Source of the DNA: Nocardia flavorosea
Lineage (GTDB): Bacteria; Actinomycetota; Actinomycetes; Mycobacteriales; Mycobacteriaceae
DNA length: 64,000 nucleotides
Direction: 5' to 3'
NCBI RefSeq assembly: GCF_015477805.1
Contig: NZ_JADLQL010000001.1
Span: 1,240,001 to 1,304,000, forward strand
The position numbers and the translations under genes are program-made. Under the pieces are notes generated by a model that saw only the letters and a program-made list of their open reading frames with translations, was not told the origin of the DNA and made no database searches. Numbering within the stretch: position 1 is the stretch's first letter; each line of letters opens with the position of its first letter. Positions 34,550 through 43,967 of this stretch are shown one piece after another.

Positions 34550-35542
34550 ATGGACGCTACCGGTACGGCTCGGGTTCCCGACCATCCGACGGTGCAGGCC
34601 GCGCTCGCCCTGGCTCGCCGCGCCCCCTCGGTCCACAACACACAGCCCTGGCGGGTCGTCTTCGACGGTCACCGGCTGCAGTTGTACAGCGATACCTGCC
34701 GGCGGTTGTCCTCGGCCGATCCACAGGGCCGGCAATTGATCATCAGCTGCGGCGCCCTGCTGGACCATATCCGCACTGCATTCGCGGCGGCGGGTTGGTC
34801 CACGCGGGTGACCCGGTTACCCGATACCGCCGCGGACCATCTCGCCGAAGTCGAGTTCGAGCCGGCCCGGGATGTCTCCGATACCGTCCGGGCGCGGGCG
34901 GCGGCCATCGACCGCCGCTACACCGACCGGTTGCCGATGCTGCCGCCGCGCGATTGGGCTCGAGTGGAGCCCGCGCTGCGGGCCGCGGCCGCGGCCTGTG
35001 CGATCGATGTGACCGCGCTCGACGCGTCGGCCCGGCTGCGGCTGGCCGCCGCCTCCGCGCAATCGGCGGCATTACGGGCCTACGATCCGCAGTACCTGAA
35101 CGAACTGCACTGGTGGGCCGGTAACGATTCGCCTGCCGACGGTGTGCCGATCTCCGCGCTGGTCTCGGCCGCGGAACTCGCCCAGGTCGGGGTGGGCCGG
35201 GCCTTCCCGGCCGCGCCGCCCTCACTGCGGCGCGGCGAACTCACCGATGCCTCACAACTGTTGGTGCTGGGTTCGGACGCGGATACGCCCGCCCAGTGGC
35301 TGCGGTGCGGCGAAGCCCTGTCCGCGGTGCTGCTCGAATGCACGGCCGCGGGGCTGGCCACCTGCCCGCTGACCCATATCACCGAGGTCCCCACCAGCCG
35401 GCGCGCTATCGCGAACCTGGTGCCCGGACAGGTGCAACCGCAGGTGGTCGTCCGGGTCGGTACGGCGCCCACCACTGCCGCACAGCCCCCGACGCCCCGC
35501 CGCGCGGTCGGCGATTTCCTCGATCTGCACCGACTCGGCTGA
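34550..35542 (+). CDS. Acg-type nitroreductase-family protein
   Basis: A 330-residue protein of the Acg/Rv2032 branch of the nitroreductase family. It shows RRAPSVHNTQPWRV near the N-terminus, DRRYTDRLPM, and GEALSAVLLECTAAGLATCPLTHITE towards the C-terminus. Two nitroreductase-like halves have lost some FMN-binding residues in this branch, and M. tuberculosis Acg sequesters FMN and belongs to the dormancy regulon. Monocistronic. Start at ATG 34550; Shine–Dalgarno weak. Confidence 0.83.
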   Translation: MDATGTARVPDHPTVQAALALARRAPSVHNTQPWRVVFDGHRLQLYSDTCRRLSSADPQGRQLIISCGALLDHIRTAFAAAGWSTRVTRLPDTAADHLAEVEFEPARDVSDTVRARAAAIDRRYTDRLPMLPPRDWARVEPALRAAAAACAIDVTALDASARLRLAAASAQSAALRAYDPQYLNELHWWAGNDSPADGVPISALVSAAELAQVGVGRAFPAAPPSLRRGELTDASQLLVLGSDADTPAQWLRCGEALSAVLLECTAAGLATCPLTHITEVPTSRRAIANLVPGQVQPQVVVRVGTAPTTAAQPPTPRRAVGDFLDLHRLG

Positions 35543-35688
35543 CACGCTGCCGGAAGCCCGTGGCGGGGCGAGCACCGGTAACCGACCGACCTGACCGCCG
35601 CCGGCACGTCCGGCCGCTGCGCCGACCACACCGATGCCTCGGCGCGCAAAACCCGGTGATCTCGGCGGCACCGGAATAGGGTGCACCC

Positions 35689-36600
35689 ATGACAGCCGTG
35701 ATCGATATCTCCGGTCTGGTGAAGACCTTCGGCCGAACTCGCGCCCTGGACGGTCTCGACCTGCAGGTCTCCTCCGGTGAGGTGCACGGCTTCCTCGGAC
35801 CCAACGGCGCCGGTAAATCCACCACCATCCGCGTCCTGCTCGGTCTGCTGCGCGCCGACGGCGGATCGGCACGGCTGCTCGACGGCGACCCCTGGTCGCA
35901 GGCCGCCGAATTGCATCGCCGACTGGCCTACGTACCGGGCGATGTGAACTTGTGGCCCGGTCTCACCGGCGGCGAGGTGATCGATCTGCTCGGGCGGCTA
36001 CGCGGCGGCCTGGACGAGGGCAGACGGAAGGACCTGCTGGAACGTTTCGACCTGGACCCGACGAAGAAGGGCCGCACCTACTCCAAGGGAAACCGGCAGA
36101 AGGTCGCCTTGGTCGCGGCACTCGCCTCCGATGTGGAACTGCTACTGCTCGACGAGCCCACAGCGGGCCTGGACCCGCTGATGGAAGCGGTGTTCCAGGA
36201 ATGCGTGGAGGAGGTGCGCCGGGCGGGCCGGACCGTTCTGCTGTCCAGCCATATCCTGGCGCAGGTGGAGGCGCTGTGCGACCGGGTGACGATCATCCGG
36301 CACGGCCGGGCGGTCGAATCCGGGACGCTGACGCAGCTACGCCACCTCACCCGGACCTCGATCGACGCCGAAACCCAGCGTCCGGTCACCGGGTTGGCCG
36401 AACTGTCCGGGGTCCACGATCTGATCGCCGACGGCACCCGGGTCCGATTCCAGGTGGACACCGTCGACCTGGGCGCAGTGCTGGAACATCTCACCCCCTT
36501 CGGGATCCGCAACCTGACCAGTCAACCCCCGACTCTGGAAGAGCTGTTCCTCCGTCACTACGGCGACGAACTGGCGGCGGCGGGGGTGCCGGAATCGTGA
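35689..36600 (+). CDS. ABC exporter ATPase
   Basis: A 303-residue ATPase with Walker [10 protein letters not shown]-loop region, Walker [11 protein letters not shown] and a switch His (LSSHIL). The signature is YSKGNRQKV instead of LSGGQ, typical of the tetronasin/polyketide-exporter subgroup. The C-terminal ~80 residues form the usual variable regulatory domain. Its TGA overlaps the permease GTG (GTGA), so the two are coupled. The predicted exporter moves a hydrophobic compound; substrate unknown. Confidence 0.88.
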   Translation: MTAVIDISGLVKTFGRTRALDGLDLQVSSGEVHGFLGPNGAGKSTTIRVLLGLLRADGGSARLLDGDPWSQAAELHRRLAYVPGDVNLWPGLTGGEVIDLLGRLRGGLDEGRRKDLLERFDLDPTKKGRTYSKGNRQKVALVAALASDVELLLLDEPTAGLDPLMEAVFQECVEEVRRAGRTVLLSSHILAQVEALCDRVTIIRHGRAVESGTLTQLRHLTRTSIDAETQRPVTGLAELSGVHDLIADGTRVRFQVDTVDLGAVLEHLTPFGIRNLTSQPPTLEELFLRHYGDELAAAGVPES

Positions 36601-38207
36601 CCGTGCGGGATACGGCCCGATATACGGGCACCTTCACCGGTACCGGTGTTCTCACCCGGTTCGCGCTGCGCCGCGAACGCCTGCCGCTGGTGGCCTGGAT
36701 CGTGGGCGGCACCATGATCTACTGGTCACAGGCGGTGGCGCTGGACGCAGCCTATCCCTCACAGGCCGAATTGGACGCACTGGCCGCCAGCCTGGGCAGT
36801 AATGCCGCGATGATCGCGATGGCGGGCCCACCACGGGTGCTGAACACGGTGGAAGGCCAGGTCGCTTTCCAGTCCGCGGCATTCGGGATGCTGGTGGCGG
36901 GGCTGATGGGTATGTTCCTCATCGGCCGGCACACCCGGTCCAATGAGGAATCCGGACGGGACGAACTCATCCGTTCGGGTGTGGTGGGCCGTTACGCTCC
37001 GTCCTGCGCGGCGGCGGTGGTGGCGGTGGCCGCGAATATCGTGCTGGGCGCGGCGATCGCACTCAGCCTGATCGGTTACGGACTCCCGGTCGCGGGCTCG
37101 ATCGCATTGGGAGTCGGCGCCACCTGCGCCGGTCTGGTGTTCGGCGCGGTCGCCCTGCTGGCGGCCCAGCTCAGCGCGAGTACCCGCACCGCCTATGCGA
37201 TCACGGGCGCTGTCCTGGGTATCTCGTATCTGCTGCGCGCGGTCGGCGATGTCGGAAGCGGTGTACTGTCCTGGTTCTCGCCGCTGGGCTGGGGTCAGGC
37301 GATGCGCCCCTACGACAACGAGATCTGGTGGCCCGCGCTGCTATCTCTCGCAGCCGCGACCGGAATCGGGATCGTGGCGGCACGAGTGCTGGACCGGCGG
37401 GACTTCGGCGCCGGATTGCTTCCGCCCCGTCCCGGCCCGGCCCGCGCCACCGAAACCCTGCACGGCACGTTCGGCCTGGCCTGGCGGCTCCAGCGCGGCG
37501 GCCTGATCGGCTGGGCACTGGGTATGTTCTTCGGTGGCCTGGCCTTCGGCACGATCGGCGACGACGTCGAAGATCTGCTGGGTGAAATCGACCTGAATCA
37601 GGTGCTGGGCCAGAATATGGGCAGTATGGTCGACGCCTTCTACGCGATGGCGGTCGCGATATTGGCGATCATCGGTTCGGCGTATACGATCTCCGCCGGC
37701 TTGTGCCCGCGCGGTGAGGAATCGGCCGGCCATGCCGAGCCTCTGCTGTCCACCCAGCTCACCCGGATGCGCTGGCTGGCCGGGCATGCGGTGATCATGC
37801 TGGCCGGATCGGCGGTCGTGGTCGCGCTCAGCGGTTTCGGGATGGGCCTCACCTACGGTATTTCGACCGGCGAGCTGTCACAGACGATCACGCTGACCGG
37901 TGCGGCACTGACCTACCTGCCGGCGGTATGGGTGCTCGGCGGGATCACCTTGTTCCTGTTCGGTTTCGCACCGCGGGCCACGGCCGCGGCCTGGCTGGCA
38001 ATGGCCTTCTGCGTGGTCGTGCTGATGTTCGGCGCGACTCTGAAATTCCCCGCTTGGCTGATGAGCCTGTCACCGTTCGACAACATCCCACTGGTACCCG
38101 CTCAGCCGCTCGACCTCACCCCGGTGCTGATCACCCTGGCAGTTGCCCTGATCCTCTGCGCGGCCGGCGCTTTCGGCCTCCGCCGCCGCGACCTGGAATC
38201 CAGCTGA
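36597..38207 (+). CDS. ABC exporter permease (TnrB3-like)
   Basis: A 536-residue permease with about 12 predicted transmembrane segments in two repeats, each opening with a Phe/Trp–Arg-rich cytoplasmic helix ([17 protein letters not shown] and [17 protein letters not shown]). This duplicated ABC-2 layout is that of tetronasin-type export permeases. GTG 36597 is fixed by the four-base overlap with the ATPase. It pairs with the upstream ATPase as a two-gene drug or metabolite exporter. Confidence 0.87.
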   Translation: MTVRDTARYTGTFTGTGVLTRFALRRERLPLVAWIVGGTMIYWSQAVALDAAYPSQAELDALAASLGSNAAMIAMAGPPRVLNTVEGQVAFQSAAFGMLVAGLMGMFLIGRHTRSNEESGRDELIRSGVVGRYAPSCAAAVVAVAANIVLGAAIALSLIGYGLPVAGSIALGVGATCAGLVFGAVALLAAQLSASTRTAYAITGAVLGISYLLRAVGDVGSGVLSWFSPLGWGQAMRPYDNEIWWPALLSLAAATGIGIVAARVLDRRDFGAGLLPPRPGPARATETLHGTFGLAWRLQRGGLIGWALGMFFGGLAFGTIGDDVEDLLGEIDLNQVLGQNMGSMVDAFYAMAVAILAIIGSAYTISAGLCPRGEESAGHAEPLLSTQLTRMRWLAGHAVIMLAGSAVVVALSGFGMGLTYGISTGELSQTITLTGAALTYLPAVWVLGGITLFLFGFAPRATAAAWLAMAFCVVVLMFGATLKFPAWLMSLSPFDNIPLVPAQPLDLTPVLITLAVALILCAAGAFGLRRRDLESS

Positions 38208-38328
38208 TCGCCGCGTGTCGGGTCCGGCCGGCCGCGCACCGGCGTCCACTCATACCCGGCAATCCGGGGGTCCGCCTCTCACCGCGGTTTGCTCAGCGTG
38301 CGGTTCACCGGAGACCGGGACGGCGGAT

Positions 38329-39597
38329 TCACTGATCGCCCGTGGGAATCGGTGGGCTCGCGGGGAAGGTGACCGGCAGCGAGACCAGCGCGCGATGGAA
38401 CGGGCCCGGTCGCCAGCGCAGTTCCGCACGCGGTACGGCGAGCCGCATTTCCGGAATCGCGTCCAGTAGCTGGTCGATGGCATCCTGGACGATCAGCAGC
38501 GCCACCGATTGGGCCGGACAGCTGTGTGGGCCGATGCTGAACGCCAGGTGCGACCGATTGTGGGCCGGCCCGCCGGCATTGATCGCGGGATCGTTGTTGC
38601 AGGCGCTCATACTGATCACCACCGGTTGCTGCGCCGGCAGCCAGATACCGTCGATCAGCATGGGCTGACGTGGGTAACTGATGCAGTAGTTCGCCATCGG
38701 CGGATCGTTGAACAGCACTTCGTCCAGCGCGTCGCGAGTGGACAGGCTGCCGTCGAGGACCGTGGCGGCAAAACGTTCGTCGGTGAGCATCAGCAGCAAG
38801 GTGTTCGTGATGAGGCTCTTCGGCGGCTCGGTACCGGCGCCGTATATCAGCGCCAGTTGCTGCCGAGTCTCCTCGTCGCTCAGATGAACCGGATGCTGCA
38901 CCAGGCGGCTGGTGATATCGTCGCCCGGCTGCATGCGTTTGAGCCGGGCCAGCTCGAGCAGGGCGTCGGCCTGCGCCGCATTCCCGTCGCCCGCGTCCAC
39001 GGTGTCGAACATGGCCGCCAGCCCCTGTGCCGCCCGATGCCCGAGTTCGGGTGGGCAGCCGAGTATCGTGTTGAGGGTGGCGAAGACCAACGGGGACGCG
39101 TACTGGCCGACCACATCGCAGTAGCCGTCCGCGCAGAACGCGTTGATCAGCGGGATCGCGTTCTTCTCGATGATGGCGTGCAGTTCGTGCATATCTACAC
39201 CACCGATCGCCGCGACCGCGGCCGATCGGTAGCGCGTCCGGTCGTGCCCCACGGTGCGCAGCGGGTTCGGGCGGTATTCCATCATCGGCAGCACCGGGCA
39301 GTCGGCACTCACCCCCTGCTGCCAGACCCGCGGGTCGGCGGGGAAATGCTCGGGATCGTGCAGGATCCGCACCGCGGTGTGGTAGCCGATCACCAGGGTG
39401 GCCGGAACGCCCGGCGCCAGTTCCACCGGGGCCAGCGATCCGAAGCGTTCGCGCATCTCCCGGTAGGCCCGGTGCGGGTCGGCCGCGAATTCTTCGGTAT
39501 ACAAGGGGATTCGTGGGCCGCTGGTGTCGACGGGAGAGCCATGGGCCGGCGGGACGCTGTCGACAGCGTCGTACCGATCGATTTTCGCTGTGGTCAA
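38329..39597 (-). CDS. Atypical conservon P450 (CYP157-like) lacking ExxR
   Basis: A 422-residue P450-fold protein closely similar to the CvnE protein at 41323. The heme-ligand region is FSIGPHSCPAQ (Cys kept, the following Gly replaced). The K-helix ExxR motif is EVLF, so Arg is missing. The I-helix is IYGAGTEPPKSL rather than AGxDTT. Streptomyces CYP157 enzymes likewise lack ExxR and lie in conservons. Whether it is catalytic or a scaffold is open. It is separated from the CYP154-like gene by a 495-base region holding a decayed third copy. Start ATG 39597. Confidence 0.88.
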   Translation of the reverse strand: MTTAKIDRYDAVDSVPPAHGSPVDTSGPRIPLYTEEFAADPHRAYREMRERFGSLAPVELAPGVPATLVIGYHTAVRILHDPEHFPADPRVWQQGVSADCPVLPMMEYRPNPLRTVGHDRTRYRSAAVAAIGGVDMHELHAIIEKNAIPLINAFCADGYCDVVGQYASPLVFATLNTILGCPPELGHRAAQGLAAMFDTVDAGDGNAAQADALLELARLKRMQPGDDITSRLVQHPVHLSDEETRQQLALIYGAGTEPPKSLITNTLLLMLTDERFAATVLDGSLSTRDALDEVLFNDPPMANYCISYPRQPMLIDGIWLPAQQPVVISMSACNNDPAINAGGPAHNRSHLAFSIGPHSCPAQSVALLIVQDAIDQLLDAIPEMRLAVPRAELRWRPGPFHRALVSLPVTFPASPPIPTGDQ

Positions 39598-39789
39598 GAC
39601 ATCACACTCCGAGGTTCGTACGAATCGGGAACAGTGCGGGTTCGCAGACCTATCCGCCGACTCATACCTCCGTTCAGCGACGTCCGCGACGAGCCATCAG
39701 CAATGAAGTTGTGCGTTGTTACGCTACCGGCCACAACGCCGCCGTACAGGCGATTTCCGATGCCCAGCGAAGAAGTTCCGTCTCCCTGT

Positions 39790-40000
39790 CCGGGATTCAA
39801 CGGCGGCAAGGGCGAAACGACAACCGGTACCGCCGCCAGGGCACAGTGGAACGGTCCGGACGCCGGTCGCCCCGTACCGCCGACTCCGTTTCCGGGAGCG
39901 CGTCCGGGTTCCACTCCATCATCGGCCGGAAAGGCGAGGCCGCCGCGATACTGTCCTCCCCGGCAGGTCGATCCCGCGGGCGAACAGTTGTTTCGCCGAC
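39790..40000 (-). pseudogene. Degenerate remnant of a third CYP157-like P450
   Basis: Bases 39793–39870 (minus) encode GPFHCALAAVPVVVSPLPPLN, nearly the C-terminus of the 41323 gene (GPFHRALAALPVVFPPSPPLN). Bases 39910–39980 match the region encoding RPMMEW in that gene. The two pieces, normally about 260 codons apart, are adjacent, so the gene has a large internal deletion. Bases around 40037–40062 and 39685–39711 share a similar 26-base sequence (ending ATGAAGTTG), consistent with tandem duplication of gene plus 5' flank. Confidence 0.7.
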
Positions 40001-40092
40001 GAATTCGCCGACCCTACATCGCGTTCGGCGACCCGGCGCGACGGACCATCACCATGAAGTTGCAGGAATCCGCCCTGAGCACCGTACCGGCA

Positions 40093-41310
40093 TCAGGACA
40101 GCTGCACAGGCAATTCCTGATGTCCGTTGGAAACGAAACTGACCACGGGTTTCAGCTCGCCCGGATCCACCGCCAGCCGCATATCCGGGAAGCGGCGGAA
40201 CAGGGCGGGCAGTGCCAGCTCGGCTTCCATCCGCGCCAGCGGCGCCCCGATGCAGTGGTGGGCGCCGTGCCCGAAGGCGATATGGTCTTTGACCGTCCGC
40301 GCCGGATCGAAGGTATCCGTGGTGGGACCGTGCACTTTCGGGTCACGACTGGCGGCGGCGTAGGACGCAAGGATGGCTTCGCCCTTACCGATACGCAGAC
40401 CTTCGATCTCGATATCCTCCACCGCGAAACGCAGTGGCAGATGCGCGACGGGGGCCTGGTAGCGCAGTGTTTCCTCGACCACATCTGACCAGCTCACCGT
40501 TCCGGCCAGCGCGGCCGCGCGCTGGTCCGGATGGGTGAGCAATGCGACGATGGCCTGGTCCAGCAGGTTGACCGTTGTCTCGTGGCCCGCGTTGATGACC
40601 AGCATCAGCGTATCGACGATCTGATTCTCGGTGAGCTGCGAACCGTCCTCGTCCCGGTTGGTGATCATCACGCTGGTGATGTCGTCACCGGGGTTCGCGC
40701 GCCGGTAGGCGACGAGTTCGGTGACCAGGCCGTACATCTCGACGTAGTTGGCCTGCGCCTCCTGCTGGCCGATGGTGGTGTCGAAATACCGGTCGACACA
40801 GACACGCAGACCGGGGCCCAGAGTGTCCGGGACTCCGAGCAGTTCGGTGATCACCTGGATCGGCACCGGATAGGCGTAGTTCTCGCGCAGATCGACGATC
40901 TCACCGGACGGGACCGCGGCCAGTTGGTCGAGGAGTTCGGCGACGAGGGCCTCGACCCGGGGCCGCAGACTCACGGTCCGCCGGTGGGTGAACGCGGGCG
41001 ATACCAGTTTGCGCAGCCGCCGATGGTCAGCGCCGTAGGCGGTGAACATGTTCTCCACCGCAATCCACGGCAGCAACGGCCAGTCCTCGGTGATCTCACC
41101 GTTGGCGAACGCCGTCCAGTGCTGCCGCGGATCCTTCGAAACCCGCGGATCCGCCAGCAGGCTCTTCAGCACCGCCGCGTCGGTGACCGCCCAGGCCGGC
41201 ACCTCGCCGGGCAATTCCACCAGCGCCGCCGGCCCCTGGGCACGCAGTCGCGCGGATTCACCGGCGACATCGGCACCGGCCATATCCAGGACGATGGTTT
41301 CGCGTTCCAA
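40093..41310 (-). CDS. Canonical cytochrome P450 (CYP154-like)
   Basis: A 405-residue bacterial class I P450. All motifs are complete: I-helix INAGHETT, K-helix EETLR, and heme loop [15 protein letters not shown]. The N-terminal stretch with [12 protein letters not shown] and [24 protein letters not shown] is characteristic of CYP154. The TTG start at 41310 is eight bases after AAGGAG and 12 bases after the CvnE stop, so it is in the conservon operon. Streptomyces conservons have the same CYP157–CYP154 pairing. Substrate unknown; electron-transfer partners are not encoded here. Confidence 0.92.
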   Translation of the reverse strand: MERETIVLDMAGADVAGESARLRAQGPAALVELPGEVPAWAVTDAAVLKSLLADPRVSKDPRQHWTAFANGEITEDWPLLPWIAVENMFTAYGADHRRLRKLVSPAFTHRRTVSLRPRVEALVAELLDQLAAVPSGEIVDLRENYAYPVPIQVITELLGVPDTLGPGLRVCVDRYFDTTIGQQEAQANYVEMYGLVTELVAYRRANPGDDITSVMITNRDEDGSQLTENQIVDTLMLVINAGHETTVNLLDQAIVALLTHPDQRAAALAGTVSWSDVVEETLRYQAPVAHLPLRFAVEDIEIEGLRIGKGEAILASYAAASRDPKVHGPTTDTFDPARTVKDHIAFGHGAHHCIGAPLARMEAELALPALFRRFPDMRLAVDPGELKPVVSFVSNGHQELPVQLS

Positions 41311-41322
41311 CGAACGTTCTCC

Positions 41323-42594
41323 TTAAACGGTATTCAGGGGTGGCGACGGCGGGAAGACGACCGGCAACGCCGCCAGGGCGCGGTGGAAGGGCCCCGGGCG
41401 CCAGCCGAGTTCCGCGGCCGGCACCGCCAGCTCCAGCTCCGGGAGCGCGTCGAGCAGTAGGTCGATCGCACCCTGGACCACGACGAATGCCGGAGACTGT
41501 GCCGGGCAGGTATGCGGTCCGATGCTCCAGGCCAGATGGGACCGGTTACCGATATGGTCGCCGCCCCGGATGGCGGGATCGTTGTTGCATGCGGCCAGGC
41601 TGATCAGCACCGGCTGATGCGCCGGTAGCCAGGTGTTCTCCACAAGAATCGGCTGACGCGGGTAGGTGGTGCAGAAATTCGCCATCGGGGGGTCGTTGAA
41701 CAACACTTCGTCCAGGGCGTCCCGGGTGGACAGACTGCCGCCGAGCATACTTCCGCCGAACCGCTCGTCGGTCATCATCAGCAGCAGAGTGTTGTTGATC
41801 AGGTTCTGCTGCGGTTCCACACCGGCGCCGTAGAAGCTGATCAGGTTCGACAGCAGTTCTTCGTCGTCCAGTTTCGCCGGATGGTGGACCAGCCGCGAGG
41901 TGACATCGTTACCGGGATCGGAGCGCTTCTGGAAAATCAACTCCATCAACGCCTCGCTGAGATGGTTCATCCCCCACTCGGCGTTGACCGTATCGAACAG
42001 CGCGGCCATCCCGTTGGCCACGCGCTCCCCCAATTCCGGTGTGCACCCGACCATCCGGTTGAGCACCTCGAAAACCAGGGGAAACGCGTACTGGGTGACG
42101 AGATCGGCCTTCCCGGTTTCACAGAACGAGTTGATCAGCGGAACGGCGATCCGCTCCACTGTCTGATGCAACTCGTGCAGGTCGATCCCGTCGATCGCGT
42201 GCACATACGCCTGGCGATAGCGCAGATGCAGATCACCGCTGTTGCGCAGCGCGTTCGGATACCACTCCATCATCGGCCGGATCGGCGAATCGGGCGGGAT
42301 GCTGCCCTGCCAGGTCCGTGGATCGGCCGGGAACCGTTCGGGATCGTTGAGAATCCGGACCGCTGCCTCGTACCCGATCACCAGGGTGGCCGGTACGTCC
42401 GGAGCCAGGTCGATGGGGACCAGCGAACCGTACCGGCTGCGCATCGCGGCATAGGCGCGATGCGGGTCGCCGGCGAATTCCTCGGTATAGAGACTGAATC
42501 GTGGGCCAACGCCTCCGGTAGGTTCTCCGTGGACCACCGGACAGCCGGCGAACGGAGGTTGTTGCTGGGGAACCGGAGAGTACTGCGTGGTCAA
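41323..42594 (-). CDS. cvnE: Conservon P450 CvnE (CYP157-like) lacking ExxR
   Basis: A 423-residue P450-fold protein. The heme region WSIGPHTCPAQ retains Cys; the K-helix is EVLF, so the ExxR Arg is lost; the I-helix reads FYGAGVEPQQNL. The TTG at 42594 overlaps the cvnD stop (TTGA), giving a firm start although the frame is open much further upstream. In Streptomyces, CvnE is the fifth product of a conservon and associates genetically with the CvnA–D membrane signalling complex. Confidence 0.9.
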   Translation of the reverse strand: MTTQYSPVPQQQPPFAGCPVVHGEPTGGVGPRFSLYTEEFAGDPHRAYAAMRSRYGSLVPIDLAPDVPATLVIGYEAAVRILNDPERFPADPRTWQGSIPPDSPIRPMMEWYPNALRNSGDLHLRYRQAYVHAIDGIDLHELHQTVERIAVPLINSFCETGKADLVTQYAFPLVFEVLNRMVGCTPELGERVANGMAALFDTVNAEWGMNHLSEALMELIFQKRSDPGNDVTSRLVHHPAKLDDEELLSNLISFYGAGVEPQQNLINNTLLLMMTDERFGGSMLGGSLSTRDALDEVLFNDPPMANFCTTYPRQPILVENTWLPAHQPVLISLAACNNDPAIRGGDHIGNRSHLAWSIGPHTCPAQSPAFVVVQGAIDLLLDALPELELAVPAAELGWRPGPFHRALAALPVVFPPSPPLNTV

Positions 42595-43214
42595 AGACGA
42601 GACTCCAATCGATGGAACAAATATTCGACGAGCGTGATCAGCCCCTGCAGGCAGGTACGCCGATCCCGGGCGTCGAGCGCGACGAGCGGAGTGTCGTCGG
42701 TCAGATCGAGAGCTTCCCGGATTTCCGACAGCGGATAGCGATTCGATCCCTCGAACTCGTTTACCCCGACCGCGTAGGGCACACCACGTTCCTCCAGTGT
42801 GGCGAGCACCTCGTCGGCCTTTTCGATCCGCCGGGTGTCGACCAGCACCAGAGCGCCCAGGGCCCCCTTCGCCAGTTCCTCCCACAGCGGGATGAACCGC
42901 TGCTGTCCCGGCGTGCCGAAAAGATACAGCGCCAACTCGGGATTGAGCGTGATGCGGCCGAAGTCCATCGCGACCGTAGTAGTCGTTTTCGATCCCAGTC
43001 CGCCCAGATCGTCGATGCCGACGCTGGCCTCGGTGATGGTTTCCTCGGTGCGCAGCGGTTTGATCTCCGAAACACTGCTCACGAAGGTAGTTTTGCCGAC
43101 GCCGAAATTACCGGCGACCAGCAACTTCACCGACCGGGTCACCGTCTCCGCAACATAGTCGACCGCGCGGCCGTAATCCGCGGACCGATCAGGCCGGGAG
43201 AGCACGGAGCCCAT
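42591..43214 (-). CDS. cvnD: Conservon GTPase CvnD
   Basis: A 207-residue Ras-like/MglA-type GTPase. Walker A is GNFGVGKTT (about residue 35), the switch II region has FGTPGQQRF, and the base-specificity motif appears as NEFEG in place of NKxD. The switch I region is ITEASVGIDDL. It overlaps cvnC by 26 bases. It is expected to bind the membrane with CvnA and CvnB and act as the nucleotide switch of the complex. Confidence 0.92.
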   Translation of the reverse strand: MGSVLSRPDRSADYGRAVDYVAETVTRSVKLLVAGNFGVGKTTFVSSVSEIKPLRTEETITEASVGIDDLGGLGSKTTTTVAMDFGRITLNPELALYLFGTPGQQRFIPLWEELAKGALGALVLVDTRRIEKADEVLATLEERGVPYAVGVNEFEGSNRYPLSEIREALDLTDDTPLVALDARDRRTCLQGLITLVEYLFHRLESRL

Positions 43215-43536
43215 TGAGTACCTCCTCGAGCAGGGCGATCTCCGGCATGATCTCCGCCGGGGTCGGGATATTGAGGTGTCCGCTGTCCAGCAGATCGGAG
43301 ACGACGATCGTCACCACCGACGGCGGCAGGTCGAGATACGCGGCGACCTCCGCGATCGACAGGGCACCACGAGCGCATACATCGACCACTCGGCGCGCGT
43401 CCGGAGTGGCGCCCGGCGCCGGGTCCGATACGGCGACGACAAGCGTCACCAGACCCAGCTCGCGGGTCGGACGCGAGCGCCCGCCGGTCCGCACATAGGC
43501 ACGGACCAGGTCTGGGTCACGCCGCGACCGGCTCAT
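43189..43536 (-). CDS. cvnC: Conservon DUF742 protein CvnC
   Basis: A 115-residue DUF742 protein with VRAYVRTGGRSRPTRELGLVTLV at the N-terminus and a winged-helix-like C-terminal part (LSIAEVAAYLDLPPSVVTIVVSDLLDSGHL). DUF742 is diagnostic of conservons. It overlaps both cvnB (43533–43536) and cvnD. The C-terminal helix-turn-helix resemblance suggests protein or DNA interaction, unproven. Confidence 0.93.
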   Translation of the reverse strand: MSRSRRDPDLVRAYVRTGGRSRPTRELGLVTLVVAVSDPAPGATPDARRVVDVCARGALSIAEVAAYLDLPPSVVTIVVSDLLDSGHLNIPTPAEIMPEIALLEEVLNGLRALPA

Positions 43537-43967
43537 TGCAGATCGCCGCCGTGCGCGTTTCTGCGGGGTTCGCTACCGAGCTCGTGGCCCACCCGGCCGG
43601 CCAGCTCGTTCATGCGATGTGCGATGAGACCCACATCGATATCGGTCATGGTCGCCACGCCCAGCAGTGCCCCCTCGCCGGCGGCGGTGATCATGATCAT
43701 GCCCTGGTCGTATTCGGTCATGTTCTGCCGTACATCGTTTCCGGTGCTACCGCAGAACTCCCCGAGCGCCTTGCCCAGCGAACGCAGGCCCGAGGCCGCG
43801 GCCGCGAACCGTTCGGCATCGTCTTTGGCGATACCGGCAGAATGCGCGATACGCAGCCCGTCCTCGGAGAGCAGAACGGCGAATCGGACGCCGGGAACCT
43901 CGAGATCGTCCAGTAACCAGCCCAGTTTATTGGTGCTGTCTGATACCACTGTCCTCGGTGAACCCAT
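43533..43967 (-). CDS. cvnB: Conservon roadblock/LC7 protein CvnB
   Basis: A 144-residue roadblock/LC7-domain protein: LGWLLDDLEVPGVRFAVLLSEDGLRIAHSAGI is the domain's first half, and EYDQGMIMITAAGEGALLGVATM the second. Roadblock proteins bind and regulate small GTPases, here CvnD. ATG 43967 shares one base with the cvnA stop (TGATG), so translation is coupled. The frame upstream of this ATG is a shadow of cvnA. Confidence 0.93.
   Translation of the reverse strand: MGSPRTVVSDSTNKLGWLLDDLEVPGVRFAVLLSEDGLRIAHSAGIAKDDAERFAAAASGLRSLGKALGEFCGSTGNDVRQNMTEYDQGMIMITAAGEGALLGVATMTDIDVGLIAHRMNELAGRVGHELGSEPRRNAHGGDLQ

Noticed and set aside
42595..42885. N-terminal extension of the CvnE P450 frame
   Set aside because: It overlaps cvnD in another frame; the TTGA overlap at 42591–42594 gives the normal length and N-terminus.
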